Of a DNA stretch of 64,000 nt, positions 39,249 to 48,310 are shown in pieces. The notes below the pieces were generated by a model, which made no database searches, was not told the origin of the DNA, and worked only from the letters and a program-made list of their open reading frames with translations. This stretch comes from RYN-230 sp963770545 (GTDB lineage: Bacteria; Actinomycetota; Actinomycetes; Streptosporangiales; Streptosporangiaceae). Each line of letters starts with the position of its first letter. Position 1 is the first letter of the stretch. Both the position numbers and the translations under genes were made by a program. The stretch is taken from positions 124,001 to 188,000 of the forward strand of contig CAVYQF010000034.1 of assembly GCA_963770545.1 (NCBI GenBank), given 5' to 3'.

Positions 39249-39477
39249 TGTCCGCTAGCCGGACACTTGTCCGGCGACCTGCAGTCTACGGCGCCTGGCT
39301 CTACCGCCCATGGTGCCAGGGCCGACTGTAGTGTTCCCCGGCCGGCCCGTCCGCACCCCGGACAGGCCGCGGGGCGGGGCCTTCACCACGCGCCGTAATC
39401 GGGCTCTTGACATCAGTCCGTGAACCAGCCACGCTTCCGGACTAGTTCCTGCGGCCCGTTGTGCGGACAGCTGTCCG
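39249..39477. promoter_or_regulatory. Divergent promoter region with repeated CGGACA/TGTCCG operators
   Basis: The 318-bp gap between the CaiB operon (-) and the amidohydrolase (+) contains no gene but several inverted sites: TGTCCG-CTAGC-CGGACA (39249-39265), overlapping CCGGACA-CT-TGTCCGG (39259-39274), CGGACA near 39359, and perfect 14-bp CGGACAGCTGTCCG (39464-39477). Same hexamer at every site, as expected for one dimeric regulator controlling both directions. The regulator gene is not in the window. Confidence 0.7.
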
Positions 39478-39533
39478 TGGCCAGCCCCGATTAAGGCATG
39501 CATCGCCTGCCCGCCTCGAAGTGGAGGTCCGCC

Positions 39534-40988
39534 ATGACCCTGGTGTTCCGGAACGCGACGGTGCTGACCATGGACGACGCGCACACCGTGCACCATGGCG
39601 GCGACGTGCTGGTCAGCGGCGAGCGGATCGAGGCCGTGGGCCCGCACCTGGACGTCCCCGAGGGGACGACCGAGATCGACGCGACCGGCGGCATCGTGAT
39701 GCCGGGGATGATCGACACGCACCGGCACATGTGGCAGACCGCGATGCGCGGCTACGGCGCGGACTGGACGCTGACCCAGTACTTCGTCTGGTACTACCTG
39801 CAGTGGGGCAAGACCTTCCGGCCGCAGGACATCTACGCGGGCAACCTTCTGTCCGGGCTGGAGGCCCTGGACGCGGGCGTGACCACCACGGTGGACTGGT
39901 CACACGGGCTGCAGACGGTCGACCACGCCGAGGCGGCGGTGGCGGCGCTGACCGAGGTCCCGGGGCGGTTCGTGCTGGCCTACGGCAACATCCAGGCGGG
40001 TCCCTGGGAGTGGTCGGCTGCCCCGGAGTTCCGCGAGTTCGTCACCCGGCACTTCGGCTCGGCCAACGACATGCTCGGCTTCCAGATGGCCTTCGACGTG
40101 ACCGGCGATCCGGCGTTCCCGGAGAAGGCCGCGTTCGAGGTGGCCCGGGACCTCGGCGTGCCGGTCACCACGCACGCGGGGGTCTGGGGTGCGACCAACG
40201 ACGACGGGATCCGGCTCATGCACGAGCACGGGTTCATGACGCCGTCCACCATCTACGTGCACGCGGCCACCCTGACCCGGGACTCCTATCACCGGATCGC
40301 CGCCACCGGCGGGAGCGCGTCGGTGTCCACCGAGAGCGAGCAGAGTGCGGGCCAGGGCTACCCACCCACCTGGCAGTTGCGCGAGCACAACATCCCGGTC
40401 TCGCTGTCCATGGACACCAGCGTGTGGTGGAGCGGCGACCTGTTCTCGGCCATGCGCACCACGCTGGGCGCGGACCGCTCCCGCGAGCACCTGGAAGCCC
40501 ACGGCCGCCAGGAGACCGTGACCCACTGCCATCTGCGCGCCGAGGACGTGGTCAACTGGGCCACCCGGGGCGGGGCCAAGGCCCTGGGGCTCGATTCGAT
40601 TACCGGCAGCCTCGAGCCCGGCAAGAAGGCCGATGTCGTGCTGATCAAGAACGACGCCTCGCCGGTCATGTTCCCGCTGCTCAACCCGTACGGGCACGTC
40701 GCGTTCCAGGCCCAGCGTGGTGATGTGCACACGGTGCTGGTGAACGGCCAGGTGGTCAAGTCCGCACACGCGCTGGCCGGCGGCCTGGACCGGGCCCGCC
40801 AGGTGGTGGGGGAAACCGTCGAGTACCTGCAGGGCCAGCTCGGGCCCGAGGCCTGGGCCGAGGGGATGCACCCGGAGATCCCGGAGACCAAGGTCCTCGA
40901 CAACCCCTACACGTACACCAAGTGGGACGCGGGCTCGGCGCAGTGGAAGGGCGGCGCCGGCCCGGACGCCCCCGGCGGGAACGCCTAA
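39534..40988 (+). CDS. ATZ/TRZ-family amidohydrolase (cytosine deaminase/chlorohydrolase-like)
   Basis: 484 aa metal-dependent hydrolase. HxH is in GMIDTHRHMWQTAMRG (H63/H65); later ligands are VTTHAGVWG and IYVHAATLTRDSY, and Asp is in SLSMDTSVWWSGDLF. It closes with GGAKALGLDSITGSLEPGKK, ADVVLIKND, the usual composite domain. ATG 39534 has GGAGG at 6-7 nt. It faces the LigAB operon across a shared operator region, suggesting it generates the ring compound by deamination or hydrolysis of an N-substituted precursor. Substrate not identifiable. Confidence 0.9.
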   Translation: MTLVFRNATVLTMDDAHTVHHGGDVLVSGERIEAVGPHLDVPEGTTEIDATGGIVMPGMIDTHRHMWQTAMRGYGADWTLTQYFVWYYLQWGKTFRPQDIYAGNLLSGLEALDAGVTTTVDWSHGLQTVDHAEAAVAALTEVPGRFVLAYGNIQAGPWEWSAAPEFREFVTRHFGSANDMLGFQMAFDVTGDPAFPEKAAFEVARDLGVPVTTHAGVWGATNDDGIRLMHEHGFMTPSTIYVHAATLTRDSYHRIAATGGSASVSTESEQSAGQGYPPTWQLREHNIPVSLSMDTSVWWSGDLFSAMRTTLGADRSREHLEAHGRQETVTHCHLRAEDVVNWATRGGAKALGLDSITGSLEPGKKADVVLIKNDASPVMFPLLNPYGHVAFQAQRGDVHTVLVNGQVVKSAHALAGGLDRARQVVGETVEYLQGQLGPEAWAEGMHPEIPETKVLDNPYTYTKWDAGSAQWKGGAGPDAPGGNA

Positions 40989-41049
40989 ACTTCCGGTCGT
41001 GCCGCATGCTGGGCATCACGTTCCAGGCTCAGTGAGAACCGCGGGGTTA

Positions 41050-42912
41050 TTACGCGTCCGCTTGGAGCGATGCGGTGATGGGGGGGCGGGTGCTGAGCCG
41101 GGCCGGCACGGATGTGAGCCCGGTAACGGCGATCATCGTGCTGAGCACCGCCGCGACCAGCCACCAGGCTGGCGGCTGGCTGACGCTGCCGCCCTGGCTG
41201 GCTGCCAGGAACAGGCCGTAGCCTCCGGCCAGCCCGGCCAGGGCGCCGGCCAGGGCGGGGAAGACCTGCGCGGCGGACAGGCCGACGGTGAGCTGCCCGG
41301 CGGTCGCGCCCAGGGCGCGGGTGATGGCGGCGGCGTGCCTGTACTCCTGGACTGTCGCCCACGTGATGAAGATGATGTTCACTGCGGCCAGGGCGGCCAG
41401 CATGACGGTGACGATCAGCAGGACCTGGTTCTCCCGCGCGGTCTGGGAGATGAACCCGACGTCGGACAGGCCGGGGTTGGCCGCCGCCGCGGCGTTCCTG
41501 GACCCGGACACGGCCAGAGTCGCGTGGGCGAACAGGATCGCGACGATTCCGCTAACGGTGACCGCGATGCTCAGGCTGCCCAGCAGGACGCGGCGGGGCC
41601 TGCGCGCGGCTAGCCGCACCGCGAGCAGCAGTGGCACGGGGAGGCGGGCGGAGTATGTGGTGAGCCGGGCGTGACGGCGGGGCTGGCGGGCCGCGTCGGC
41701 GAGGGCGTCGATAGTGCTGGTGCGTGCCGCGCGCAGCGCCGGGAGGTAACTGGCCAGCGCCGCTATGGCCAGCGCGGCCGCGAGCACGAGCGCGATGACG
41801 GGCAGGGTCAGCTGTGGCGCTCCGGCCGTGCCGAGAAGGCTCTCGCCGGGGCTGGTGAGCAGGGGCGCCGCGAGACGGCCGACGGCCAGGCCTGCCGCTG
41901 CCGCGACGACGGCGAGCGCGAGGTACTCGGTGAGCAGCACCGCCGCGACGAGCGAGGGTGTCCCGCCCACTGCCTTCAGCAGCCCTACCCTGCGGTTCTG
42001 CTCCGCCATCCGGCCGCCAACGACGATCGCGAGGCTGCCGATAGCGAGCAGCGCGAGCAGCCAGCTGCCCATCAGCAGGATCGTCTGCTCGTGCGCCACG
42101 AGCAGGCCGTCCTGACGGCTGATCATCTGCCACGGGATGACGTAAAGGCCGCCGGTGTTGTCGGTGTAGCCGCCGGGATCGAACCGGTCGGCGAAGCTCT
42201 CGGCCGCGCCCGGGCTGGCCAGCCTCAGGTTCAATACGTACCCGAGTGGATACTGCCTGGTCGCCAGGCTGTTCGCAGTCGCCTCTGTGGTCCAGACGAG
42301 GCCCGGGTTGGGCCAGCGTGAGCTGCCCTCGAGGAACCCAACGCCGTTGTCGGGGAAGGCGGCGGTGACCGCCACGCCCGCCACCGTGAACGGCCTGCCG
42401 TCCAGCGTGATCCGGTTACCGGCGCGGATGCCGAGCGCGTCGGCGAAGCTCCGTTCGATCACCACCGTGCCGGGGCGCACCCAGCGGCCCTCGGTCAGCT
42501 CAGGCTGGTCGGCGGCGGCGGGTGCGCTGCTGCGCCCCTCGGCGAGCACGGCGTCGGTGTGGCCGTCGAAAGTGAGGACGGGAAAGGCCACGGGAAACGG
42601 CCCGGAATGCCCGGTAACCCCGGCCGCGTGAGCCAGCGGAGCGGTATGCCCGAGCGCGGCCCGGCCGGCCGCGGGCCCGCCGCCGGACGGGAAATCAGTG
42701 GCCAGCACGTCAGGCCCGGCGGTTGCCTGACGCGTCGTCTGGTAGGGGTGGGCCGTGGTCCCGCGCAGGACCAGGCCCAGGGTCAGCGCGGCGGTGGCCG
42801 CGACCATGATGACGACCAGCATGACCGCCTGCCCGGGTCGGCGCTGGAGGTCCCGGGCCGCGAGCCGGAATATCAGCCACAGCTCGCTGAGGCGGGGAGT
42901 CCGCTCACTCAT
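41050..42912 (-). CDS. FtsX-like ABC transporter permease (MacB/LolC type)
   Basis: 620 aa. One membrane helix near residues 31-52 (AVMLVVIMVAATAALTLGLV) is followed by a long extracytoplasmic MacB-PCD domain; helices cluster near 275-300, 315-345 and 365-390. The second FtsX domain begins at ~440 (VLLGSLSIAVTVSGIVAILF) and ends at the C-terminus. One polypeptide carrying both halves (two FtsX cores) is usual for actinobacterial exporters. It overlaps the ATPase gene by 8 bp. Exports an unidentified lipid, peptide or antibiotic. Confidence 0.9.
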   Translation of the reverse strand: MSERTPRLSELWLIFRLAARDLQRRPGQAVMLVVIMVAATAALTLGLVLRGTTAHPYQTTRQATAGPDVLATDFPSGGGPAAGRAALGHTAPLAHAAGVTGHSGPFPVAFPVLTFDGHTDAVLAEGRSSAPAAADQPELTEGRWVRPGTVVIERSFADALGIRAGNRITLDGRPFTVAGVAVTAAFPDNGVGFLEGSSRWPNPGLVWTTEATANSLATRQYPLGYVLNLRLASPGAAESFADRFDPGGYTDNTGGLYVIPWQMISRQDGLLVAHEQTILLMGSWLLALLAIGSLAIVVGGRMAEQNRRVGLLKAVGGTPSLVAAVLLTEYLALAVVAAAAGLAVGRLAAPLLTSPGESLLGTAGAPQLTLPVIALVLAAALAIAALASYLPALRAARTSTIDALADAARQPRRHARLTTYSARLPVPLLLAVRLAARRPRRVLLGSLSIAVTVSGIVAILFAHATLAVSGSRNAAAAANPGLSDVGFISQTARENQVLLIVTVMLAALAAVNIIFITWATVQEYRHAAAITRALGATAGQLTVGLSAAQVFPALAGALAGLAGGYGLFLAASQGGSVSQPPAWWLVAAVLSTMIAVTGLTSVPARLSTRPPITASLQADA

Positions 42913-43654
42913 GTGCGGAGTCCTCCAGGCCGATCAGCGTGCTCAGACGCCCGCGAGTCCCGCCAGTCAGCCAGGTTTCGTTGACGAAGACGCCGTCCCG
43001 CATGGAGATCAGCCGGTCCGCGGTTGCCCCGATCCGCTCATCGTGGGTCACGATCACCAGCGTGTGGCCAGCCGCGTGCAGTCCTGCGAAGATACGCAGC
43101 ACCTCACGGGTGGCCGCACTGTCGAGGTTCCCAGTCGGCTCGTCAGCCAGGATGAGCAGCGGCTCGTTCGCCAGTGCCCGGGCGATGGCGACCCGCTGGC
43201 GCTGCCCGCCGGACAACGCCGAGGGCTGGTGACCAGCCCGGTCACCGAGACCAACCTGCTCCAGCAGGTCACGGGCCCTGCGGCGGGCTGCTCGCGGCGA
43301 GCATCCCGCCAGCAGCGCAGGCAGCTCGACGTTCTCCTGGGCAGTCAGCTCCTCCATCAGGTTGAACGCCTGGAAGACGAACCCCACGTCTTTGCGCCGC
43401 ATCCCGGCCAGGGCTCGCTCGCTTAGTTCCCCCATCGGCCGCCCGCCGAGCCACAGCTCACCATCCGATGCCCGGTCCAGCCCGCCGAGCAGGTGCAGCA
43501 GTGTCAACTTCCCGCATCCGCTCGGCCCCATCACGGTTACCCGCTCACCCCGGCCAATGTCGAGGTCGACGCCGTCCACGGCGCGGACCAGCCCCTCGTT
43601 CCGGCCGTATTCCTTACGCAGGCCCCGGGCCCGCACCAGGCAGTCGCTGGTCAT
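42905..43654 (-). CDS. ABC transporter ATP-binding protein (LolD/MacB type) with altered Walker A
   Basis: 249 aa. Signature LSGGQRQRVAIARALA, Walker B LLILADEPTGNLD, H-loop VIVTHDERIG and Q-loop FVFQAFNLMEELTAQENV are all normal. Walker A reads GPSGCGKLTLL (43-53): the Ser after Lys49 is Leu50 (TTG where TCG is expected). That hydroxyl coordinates Mg-ATP, so hydrolysis is expected to be impaired unless it is a sequencing error. The start overlaps the PadR stop (ATGA). Confidence 0.9.
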   Translation of the reverse strand: MTSDCLVRARGLRKEYGRNEGLVRAVDGVDLDIGRGERVTVMGPSGCGKLTLLHLLGGLDRASDGELWLGGRPMGELSERALAGMRRKDVGFVFQAFNLMEELTAQENVELPALLAGCSPRAARRRARDLLEQVGLGDRAGHQPSALSGGQRQRVAIARALANEPLLILADEPTGNLDSAATREVLRIFAGLHAAGHTLVIVTHDERIGATADRLISMRDGVFVNETWLTGGTRGRLSTLIGLEDSAHE

Positions 43655-44193
43655 CGTCCGCTCCCGTGGTGTGAGGTCCGGCGCGCGGCCCAGATCTTCT
43701 GGCAGGCTTCGAGCCAGCGCAGGTCGGCCTGGAGCCGCAGCGCGACGCCTTCGAGCAGCAGCGAGGCGTCGGAGTCCTCGGGCTCTCCCAGCGCCGCCTC
43801 CTGCGCCTCGCGCAGTCGGCGCAGCAGCTCACGACGCTGCGCGGCCACCATGCCCACCGGGTCGGCCAGCCCGGCCGCGGCGGCCGCGATGAGCTTGAGG
43901 TGGAACTCGGCCAGGTCGGGCTTGGGCCAGCTCAGCTCGGACAGCCACTGTGACACTCGCTCCTGCCCAGCGGCGGTGAGACCGTAGAGCTTGCGCTCCG
44001 AACGCGTGGCCGCGGTACCCGGCTCTTCGAGTGCCACCAGCCCGGCCTTCTCCATCCGGTTGAGCGTGACATAGATATGGCCCGCGTTCAGTCCGTCGCC
44101 GAGCGGGCCGAGGGCATCATCGAGCCTGGCCCGCAACTGGTAGGGATGAGCGGGTTCTTTGGCGAGCATCGCCAGCACGACTTCCTGCTGCAC
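43651..44193 (-). CDS. PadR-family regulator of the ABC exporter
   Basis: 180 aa long-type PadR. VQQEVVLAMLAKEPAHPYQL, LNAGHIYVTLNRMEKAGLVA (HTH) and a YGLTAAGQERVSQWLSEL wing, then a C-terminal helical dimer domain with LKLIAAAAAGLADPVGMVA and a basic end. The frame extends to a TTG at 44250, but that stretch contains the promoter (TTGACA-17-TAGGTT) and the two operators, so GTG 44193 is the probable start. Controls its own operon with the ABC exporter. Confidence 0.88.
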   Translation of the reverse strand: MQQEVVLAMLAKEPAHPYQLRARLDDALGPLGDGLNAGHIYVTLNRMEKAGLVALEEPGTAATRSERKLYGLTAAGQERVSQWLSELSWPKPDLAEFHLKLIAAAAAGLADPVGMVAAQRRELLRRLREAQEAALGEPEDSDASLLLEGVALRLQADLRWLEACQKIWAARRTSHHGSGR

Positions 44194-44204
44194 TCCGAAC
44201 CCCA

Positions 44205-44250
44205 ATCTAACCGTTAGACCAAACCTAACGGTTAGATCAAGCTCTGTCAA
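44205..44250 (-). promoter_or_regulatory. PadR-operon promoter with two CTAACnGTTAG operators
   Basis: On the minus strand, -35 TTGACA (44250-44245), 17-nt spacer, -10 TAGGTT (44227-44222). Two palindromes CTAACCGTTAG (44207-44217) and CTAACGGTTAG (44225-44235), 18 bp apart centre to centre, cover and follow the -10. Together they form a larger near-palindrome. Autorepression by the PadR is inferred. Confidence 0.85.
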
Positions 44251-44496
44251 TCATCCGGGGGACCGTCATCAACCTGGTGAGGCCCCCGAGGACGGGTGTC
44301 TTCATCAGGCACGCCGAGCCGCCACTGCCGATCACGGGCACGATGAGCCTAGATACCGTCAAACCTCACCTGAGCACGATCCGTCAACGATCACCTGGTC
44401 TCAGCAGCCCTGGGATTCCGTGCACTCGTGGAAGCTGTCGTAGCACCGGCCCAGGCGGCCGGGGTGGAGGCGATGAGTAACCGCAACTCCCATCGT

Positions 44497-46130
44497 CTAC
44501 CTGCCATATGAGTTGACGTGCGGCCGGGGGAGGCCGCCGGGACAAGGGAGTCTGTGGGCCAGGTACCAGCGCACGGTGGCGGCCAGATTGCCTGCGTCGG
44601 CCTCCAGGCGCCCGCACCACTCAAGCTGCCCGGTGCCGCGCAGCGGCCGGTCGGACTGCTCGGCCAGCGCCCGGTAGTAGTCGGCATGGCGGCGCTCGAT
44701 CTCGGCGGCGTCGAGCCGGCCGGCCAGCCGCTCGGCCAGGAACGCGCGGATGGTCTCCAGCATCCGCAGCCGGGAGCCGTCGCCGGCGGAGTCGAGGTGG
44801 ACCAGGCTGTGCCGGGCCAGTGCCTCAGTCAGGTCCAGTGCCCGGTCCTCATCCAGGCCGGCCACCTGGACCGCGGCCTCGACGCTCCAGCCGTTGACGA
44901 ACACGGCCACGGTCTCCAGCAAGGACCGCTCGTCATCGTCCAGCAGCCCCACACTCCACTCCACCGTGGCCCGCAGGGTGCGCTGCCGCTCGGGCATATC
45001 CACCGGGCCCGTCCCCAGCGCATCCAGCGACCTCGCCAGGCGGCGCAGCAACTCGTCCGGGCCGAGCAGCCGGGTGCGGGCGGCCGCGAGCTCAATCGCC
45101 AACGGCAGGCCCTCCAGCCGCCGGCAGATCTCCGCCACCGCGGCCGCGTTGTCCTCGGTGAGGGCGAAGCCGGGGCGCACCGCACGGGCCCGGTCCACGA
45201 ACAGCGCCACCGCCGGCGAGGCCGCCAGCTCCGCCACCGGTACGTCGGACGGGTCAGCGGGCAGCGGCAGGGGTGGCACCGGGTACTCCCGCTCCGCCCG
45301 CAGCCCCAGCACCGCGCGGCTGGTGACCAGGATTACCACCCCGCCGCAGCGGGCCAGCAGCGCATCGATGTCCCGGGCGGCGGCGACCACCTGCTCGAAG
45401 TTGTCCAGGATGAGCAGCCGCTCGCCCGCGGCCACCGCTAGCCGGGTCTCGCCGATCCCGCCCAGTCCGGTCAGGGTCACCAATCGCGCACCGCAGCGTC
45501 CGACCAGCTCAGTCACCTCCTCGATGGCCTCCTCCCGCCCGACCAGCGAGGTCGCGTCCACGGGCAGCGGGCGCGGCCCGCGGTGGTTCGGCCGCGCCGC
45601 GGCGGCGGCCGGGGGGCGGGCGGCGGCGAACCGCTCGCTCAGCAGCATCGCCAGGTCATCGCGCACCAGCCGGCCCAGTTCTCCCGGGGTCCGGAAGTGA
45701 CGGTAAGACACTGAGGCCTCGTCCTGGATGCGAGCCAGCAGCTCAGCGAGCCGGGGCTCGCGGTCGGGCGCCGCCCTTTGACGTACAGCAGCCGGGGCAA
45801 CGCCCGCGACAGCTCGAACTCATCCTGCAGACCCGAGATCTCCATGCCCGGCCCGACCCACCCGTACTGCTGCCAGTACAACCCGACGAACACATCGCTT
45901 TGTGCCAGGTAGGCCCGGTACAGATCCTGCGGCGGATGCGCCCGCGCCCCCACCTCGAACATCACCGGCGTGAGCCGCAGCGCCGAGATGGCGCGCGACA
46001 CCGCCCGCCGCTCTTCCGCCAGCTCGCCCAGCGTGGAACTCACGAACACCCGCAGACGCCGGTCCGGAGTCCGGATGACCTCGTCCCCCGGCACCCTGTC
46101 GTTCCCGGATCGCCCCCACTGGGATTCCAC
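44497..46130 (-). pseudogene. DUF4062 - NB-ARC-like ATPase regulator, decayed
   Basis: The N-terminus (from ATG 46130) is a DUF4062 domain: RLRVFVSSTLGELAEERRAV, ARAHPPQDLYRAYLAQSDVF, VGLYWQQYGWVGPGMEISGL. A frameshift near 45770 separates it from the next frame, SYRHFRTPGELGRLVRDDLA, then NB-ARC-like LVTLTGLGGIGETRLAVAAG where the P-loop Lys is Glu. About 60-70 residues are missing before LLILDNFEQVVAAARDIDAL. The LAL-like ICRRLEGLPLAIELAAARTR and RWYLAH follow and the C-terminal part is lost. Three independent defects mark it as dead. The flanking gaps (44251-44496, 46131-46401) show no gene. Confidence 0.85.
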
Positions 46131-46401
46131 CAGGCAAGTCTCAGGCGATTGGCCCGCACTGGCAACACGCCCTGGTAGCCAATCTGTCCGTCATGTCCGC
46201 GCTGGCCAGCTCTTTTGCCCAGCCGGATCAGCCAGCCGGTGACTCTGCTGGCCCATGCGCACGCTAGCCTCATGGGCACCATGACGTCTTATGGGCAGCG
46301 GCGCGCCGGGTGCTGCGCCGCGTGATCTCCACCGCCGAGCGCGGCGGCGTGCTGCTACGACGAGCCAGCCGTGCCTGCGGCCTCAGTCTCCAGGGAGTGA
46401 C

Positions 46402-47082
46402 ATGAACGACGTGGTGGTGGTGACCGGGGCCGCTGGGGCGCTCGGGCACGCCGTGCTCGCCGAATTGCGCGGCCGGCATCTCACGGTGGTGGCGCTGGAC
46501 CGGCCGTCAGCCGCGCTGGACAAACTCGGCGACCAGGACGGAGTGCATCCGGTCGCGGTCGAGTTGGCCGACCGGGCTGCGGTCCAGGCTGCGTGGCGGG
46601 AGGTCGACCAGGTCGGGCCCCCGGCCGCGCTCATCGCGCTGGCCGGCGGGTTCGTCCCGGGCAAGCTCGCGGACCTCGACGAGGACGCCCTTGAAGGCCT
46701 GTGGCGCTCCAACGTGGTCTCGATGCTGTGGTGCTGCCAGGAGGCGGCGCCCCGGATGGCCGCGGCCGGTGGCGGCGCGATCGTGACTATGGGCTCCAAG
46801 ACCGCGGTCGCCGGGCCGGCCCCGCTGGCCCACGCCACCAGCAAAGCCGCGGTGGTGCGGGCCACCGAGTTGCTGGCCGAGGAACTCCGGCCGCAGGGGA
46901 TCCGGGTGAACTGCGTGCTGCCCTCGGTCATCGACACGCCGGCCAACCGCACCTGGATGTCCCCGGACCTGGCGGCCCGGGCAGTCGCGCCAGCGGTGAT
47001 CGCCAGGGTGATCGCGTTCCTGATCGACCCGGACGCCGCGCCCGTCAGCGGTGCCCGCGTCCCGGTCTACGGCGACTCCTGA
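46402..47082 (+). CDS. SDR-family oxidoreductase with His in place of catalytic Tyr
   Basis: 226 aa. VVVTGAAGALGHAVLAELRG is the Rossmann motif, ALIALAGGFVPGKL the central strand, IVTMGSKTAVAGP the Ser region. The YxxxK position reads HATSKAAVVRATELLAEELR: Tyr is His. IRVNCVLPSVIDTPANRTWM follows. ATG 46402 has AGGGAG at 7 nt. The Lys is kept, so NAD binding should persist but the normal proton donor is changed. Convergent with the membrane protein at 47120. Substrate unknown. Confidence 0.88.
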   Translation: MNDVVVVTGAAGALGHAVLAELRGRHLTVVALDRPSAALDKLGDQDGVHPVAVELADRAAVQAAWREVDQVGPPAALIALAGGFVPGKLADLDEDALEGLWRSNVVSMLWCCQEAAPRMAAAGGGAIVTMGSKTAVAGPAPLAHATSKAAVVRATELLAEELRPQGIRVNCVLPSVIDTPANRTWMSPDLAARAVAPAVIARVIAFLIDPDAAPVSGARVPVYGDS

Positions 47083-47119
47083 TGCGTGACCTGCACGAAG
47101 CCCGGAGCTAGGCCCGGAG

Positions 47120-48109
47120 CTAGGCCCGGGTCTTGGCCGGCGACATCGGCGGGACGGCGATGTCCAGCCGGGACGCGGCGCCAATCGGCGCGCACGTTCC
47201 CTTCGGCTGCTTGATGTCGGTGTTCGGTTCGCACGTCAGTGCGGTCACCTGGACGTGCTGGAAACTGGCAGGCGAGAACGGTATGGACAGGGTCCGCTGC
47301 ACGGCCCCGCTGGCGTCCGGGGGGATCACGTCCTCCGACAGTTGGGTGCACTGTTCCTTGAGGGCGTTATCAAAGTAGTAGCAGGGATCCTGCTCGCAGG
47401 TGACGCCGACGGTCGCGGCCAGCGATTTCACCTGGGGCTTGAGGCACAGCACGGCCACGTTCCAGGAGGCCGGGACCGCGGCCACGTTGACGCCCAGCCA
47501 TTCGCTGGTAGACAGCTTAGAGGCGGATACCGAGATGGCCAGCAGGTCGTTGTGCCCGGTCACTTGCAGGGTGTCGCCGATCTCGGCCACGGTGGAGGTC
47601 TGGCTGATGGTCTCGAGCCGGAGCGCCCCGTAGGCCGCGGTGGACGTGAGTGCCACTGCGATGGCCAGCAGCAGGCACTGCAGGTTCAGCAGGTCGGGTA
47701 TGCGGTCGTGCATCGCCCAGCTCACCCGGCCGCGGCGCCGGTCCCGGACGAACCTGGCTAGGAAGATCGCCGCGCAGGCGAGCAGGATCACGGTCGCGGC
47801 GATGCTGCTGTAATGCTCGGCGGAATGCCTCAGGAAGGGAGAGGGGACCAGCCATATCGTCAGCGAGAACATGGCCGCGAGCAGGAAGACGAAAATTAAT
47901 ACCACGATGAGCGGGATCGGATGCCCGTTCGCGGTGACAAAGATGCTGAACACGGCGGCGAGCACGCCTGCCAGCAAGAACGTCGCGATGACCGACACCC
48001 GGACCGGCTCGTTCCGCAGGACCACGCCGATCTCGCCGGACTTGAGGCCCAGCACGTTCAGCACGCCGGCGAAGCCCGGCCACCAGGAAACCAAGGAGGT
48101 TCCTGACAT
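47120..48109 (-). CDS. Membrane protein with C-terminal extracytoplasmic domain
   Basis: 329 aa, not recognised. Four membrane segments in the first half: VSVIATFLLAGVLAAVFSIF, LIVVLIFVFLLAAMFSLTIW, SIAATVILLACAAIFLARFV and LLNLQCLLLAIAVALTSTAA. The C-terminal ~150 residues form a Cys-containing soluble domain (CEQDPCYYFDNALKEQC and CEPNT, probably disulfides) outside the membrane, ending in a basic tail. ATG 48109. An AT-rich promoter-like stretch lies in 48110-48300, where no other gene is seen. Confidence 0.75.
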   Translation of the reverse strand: MSGTSLVSWWPGFAGVLNVLGLKSGEIGVVLRNEPVRVSVIATFLLAGVLAAVFSIFVTANGHPIPLIVVLIFVFLLAAMFSLTIWLVPSPFLRHSAEHYSSIAATVILLACAAIFLARFVRDRRRGRVSWAMHDRIPDLLNLQCLLLAIAVALTSTAAYGALRLETISQTSTVAEIGDTLQVTGHNDLLAISVSASKLSTSEWLGVNVAAVPASWNVAVLCLKPQVKSLAATVGVTCEQDPCYYFDNALKEQCTQLSEDVIPPDASGAVQRTLSIPFSPASFQHVQVTALTCEPNTDIKQPKGTCAPIGAASRLDIAVPPMSPAKTRA

Positions 48110-48310
48110 CGCCCAGGCCGCTGTTGCTCTGCGCCATTCTCGGTCCCCCCACAGGACGTTGGCCGTGCCCGCCTCAGGCCCGATAGGCGGATAATCCGGA
48201 TGAATTGCTTATCGGCGCGCTGGCTGGCACCAATAGCGTACGCCTGCGGATACGCGGTTCTGGGGACGCGAATCACCCGACGCGAAACTCGCCCACGAGG
48301 GGCCTGAGGG

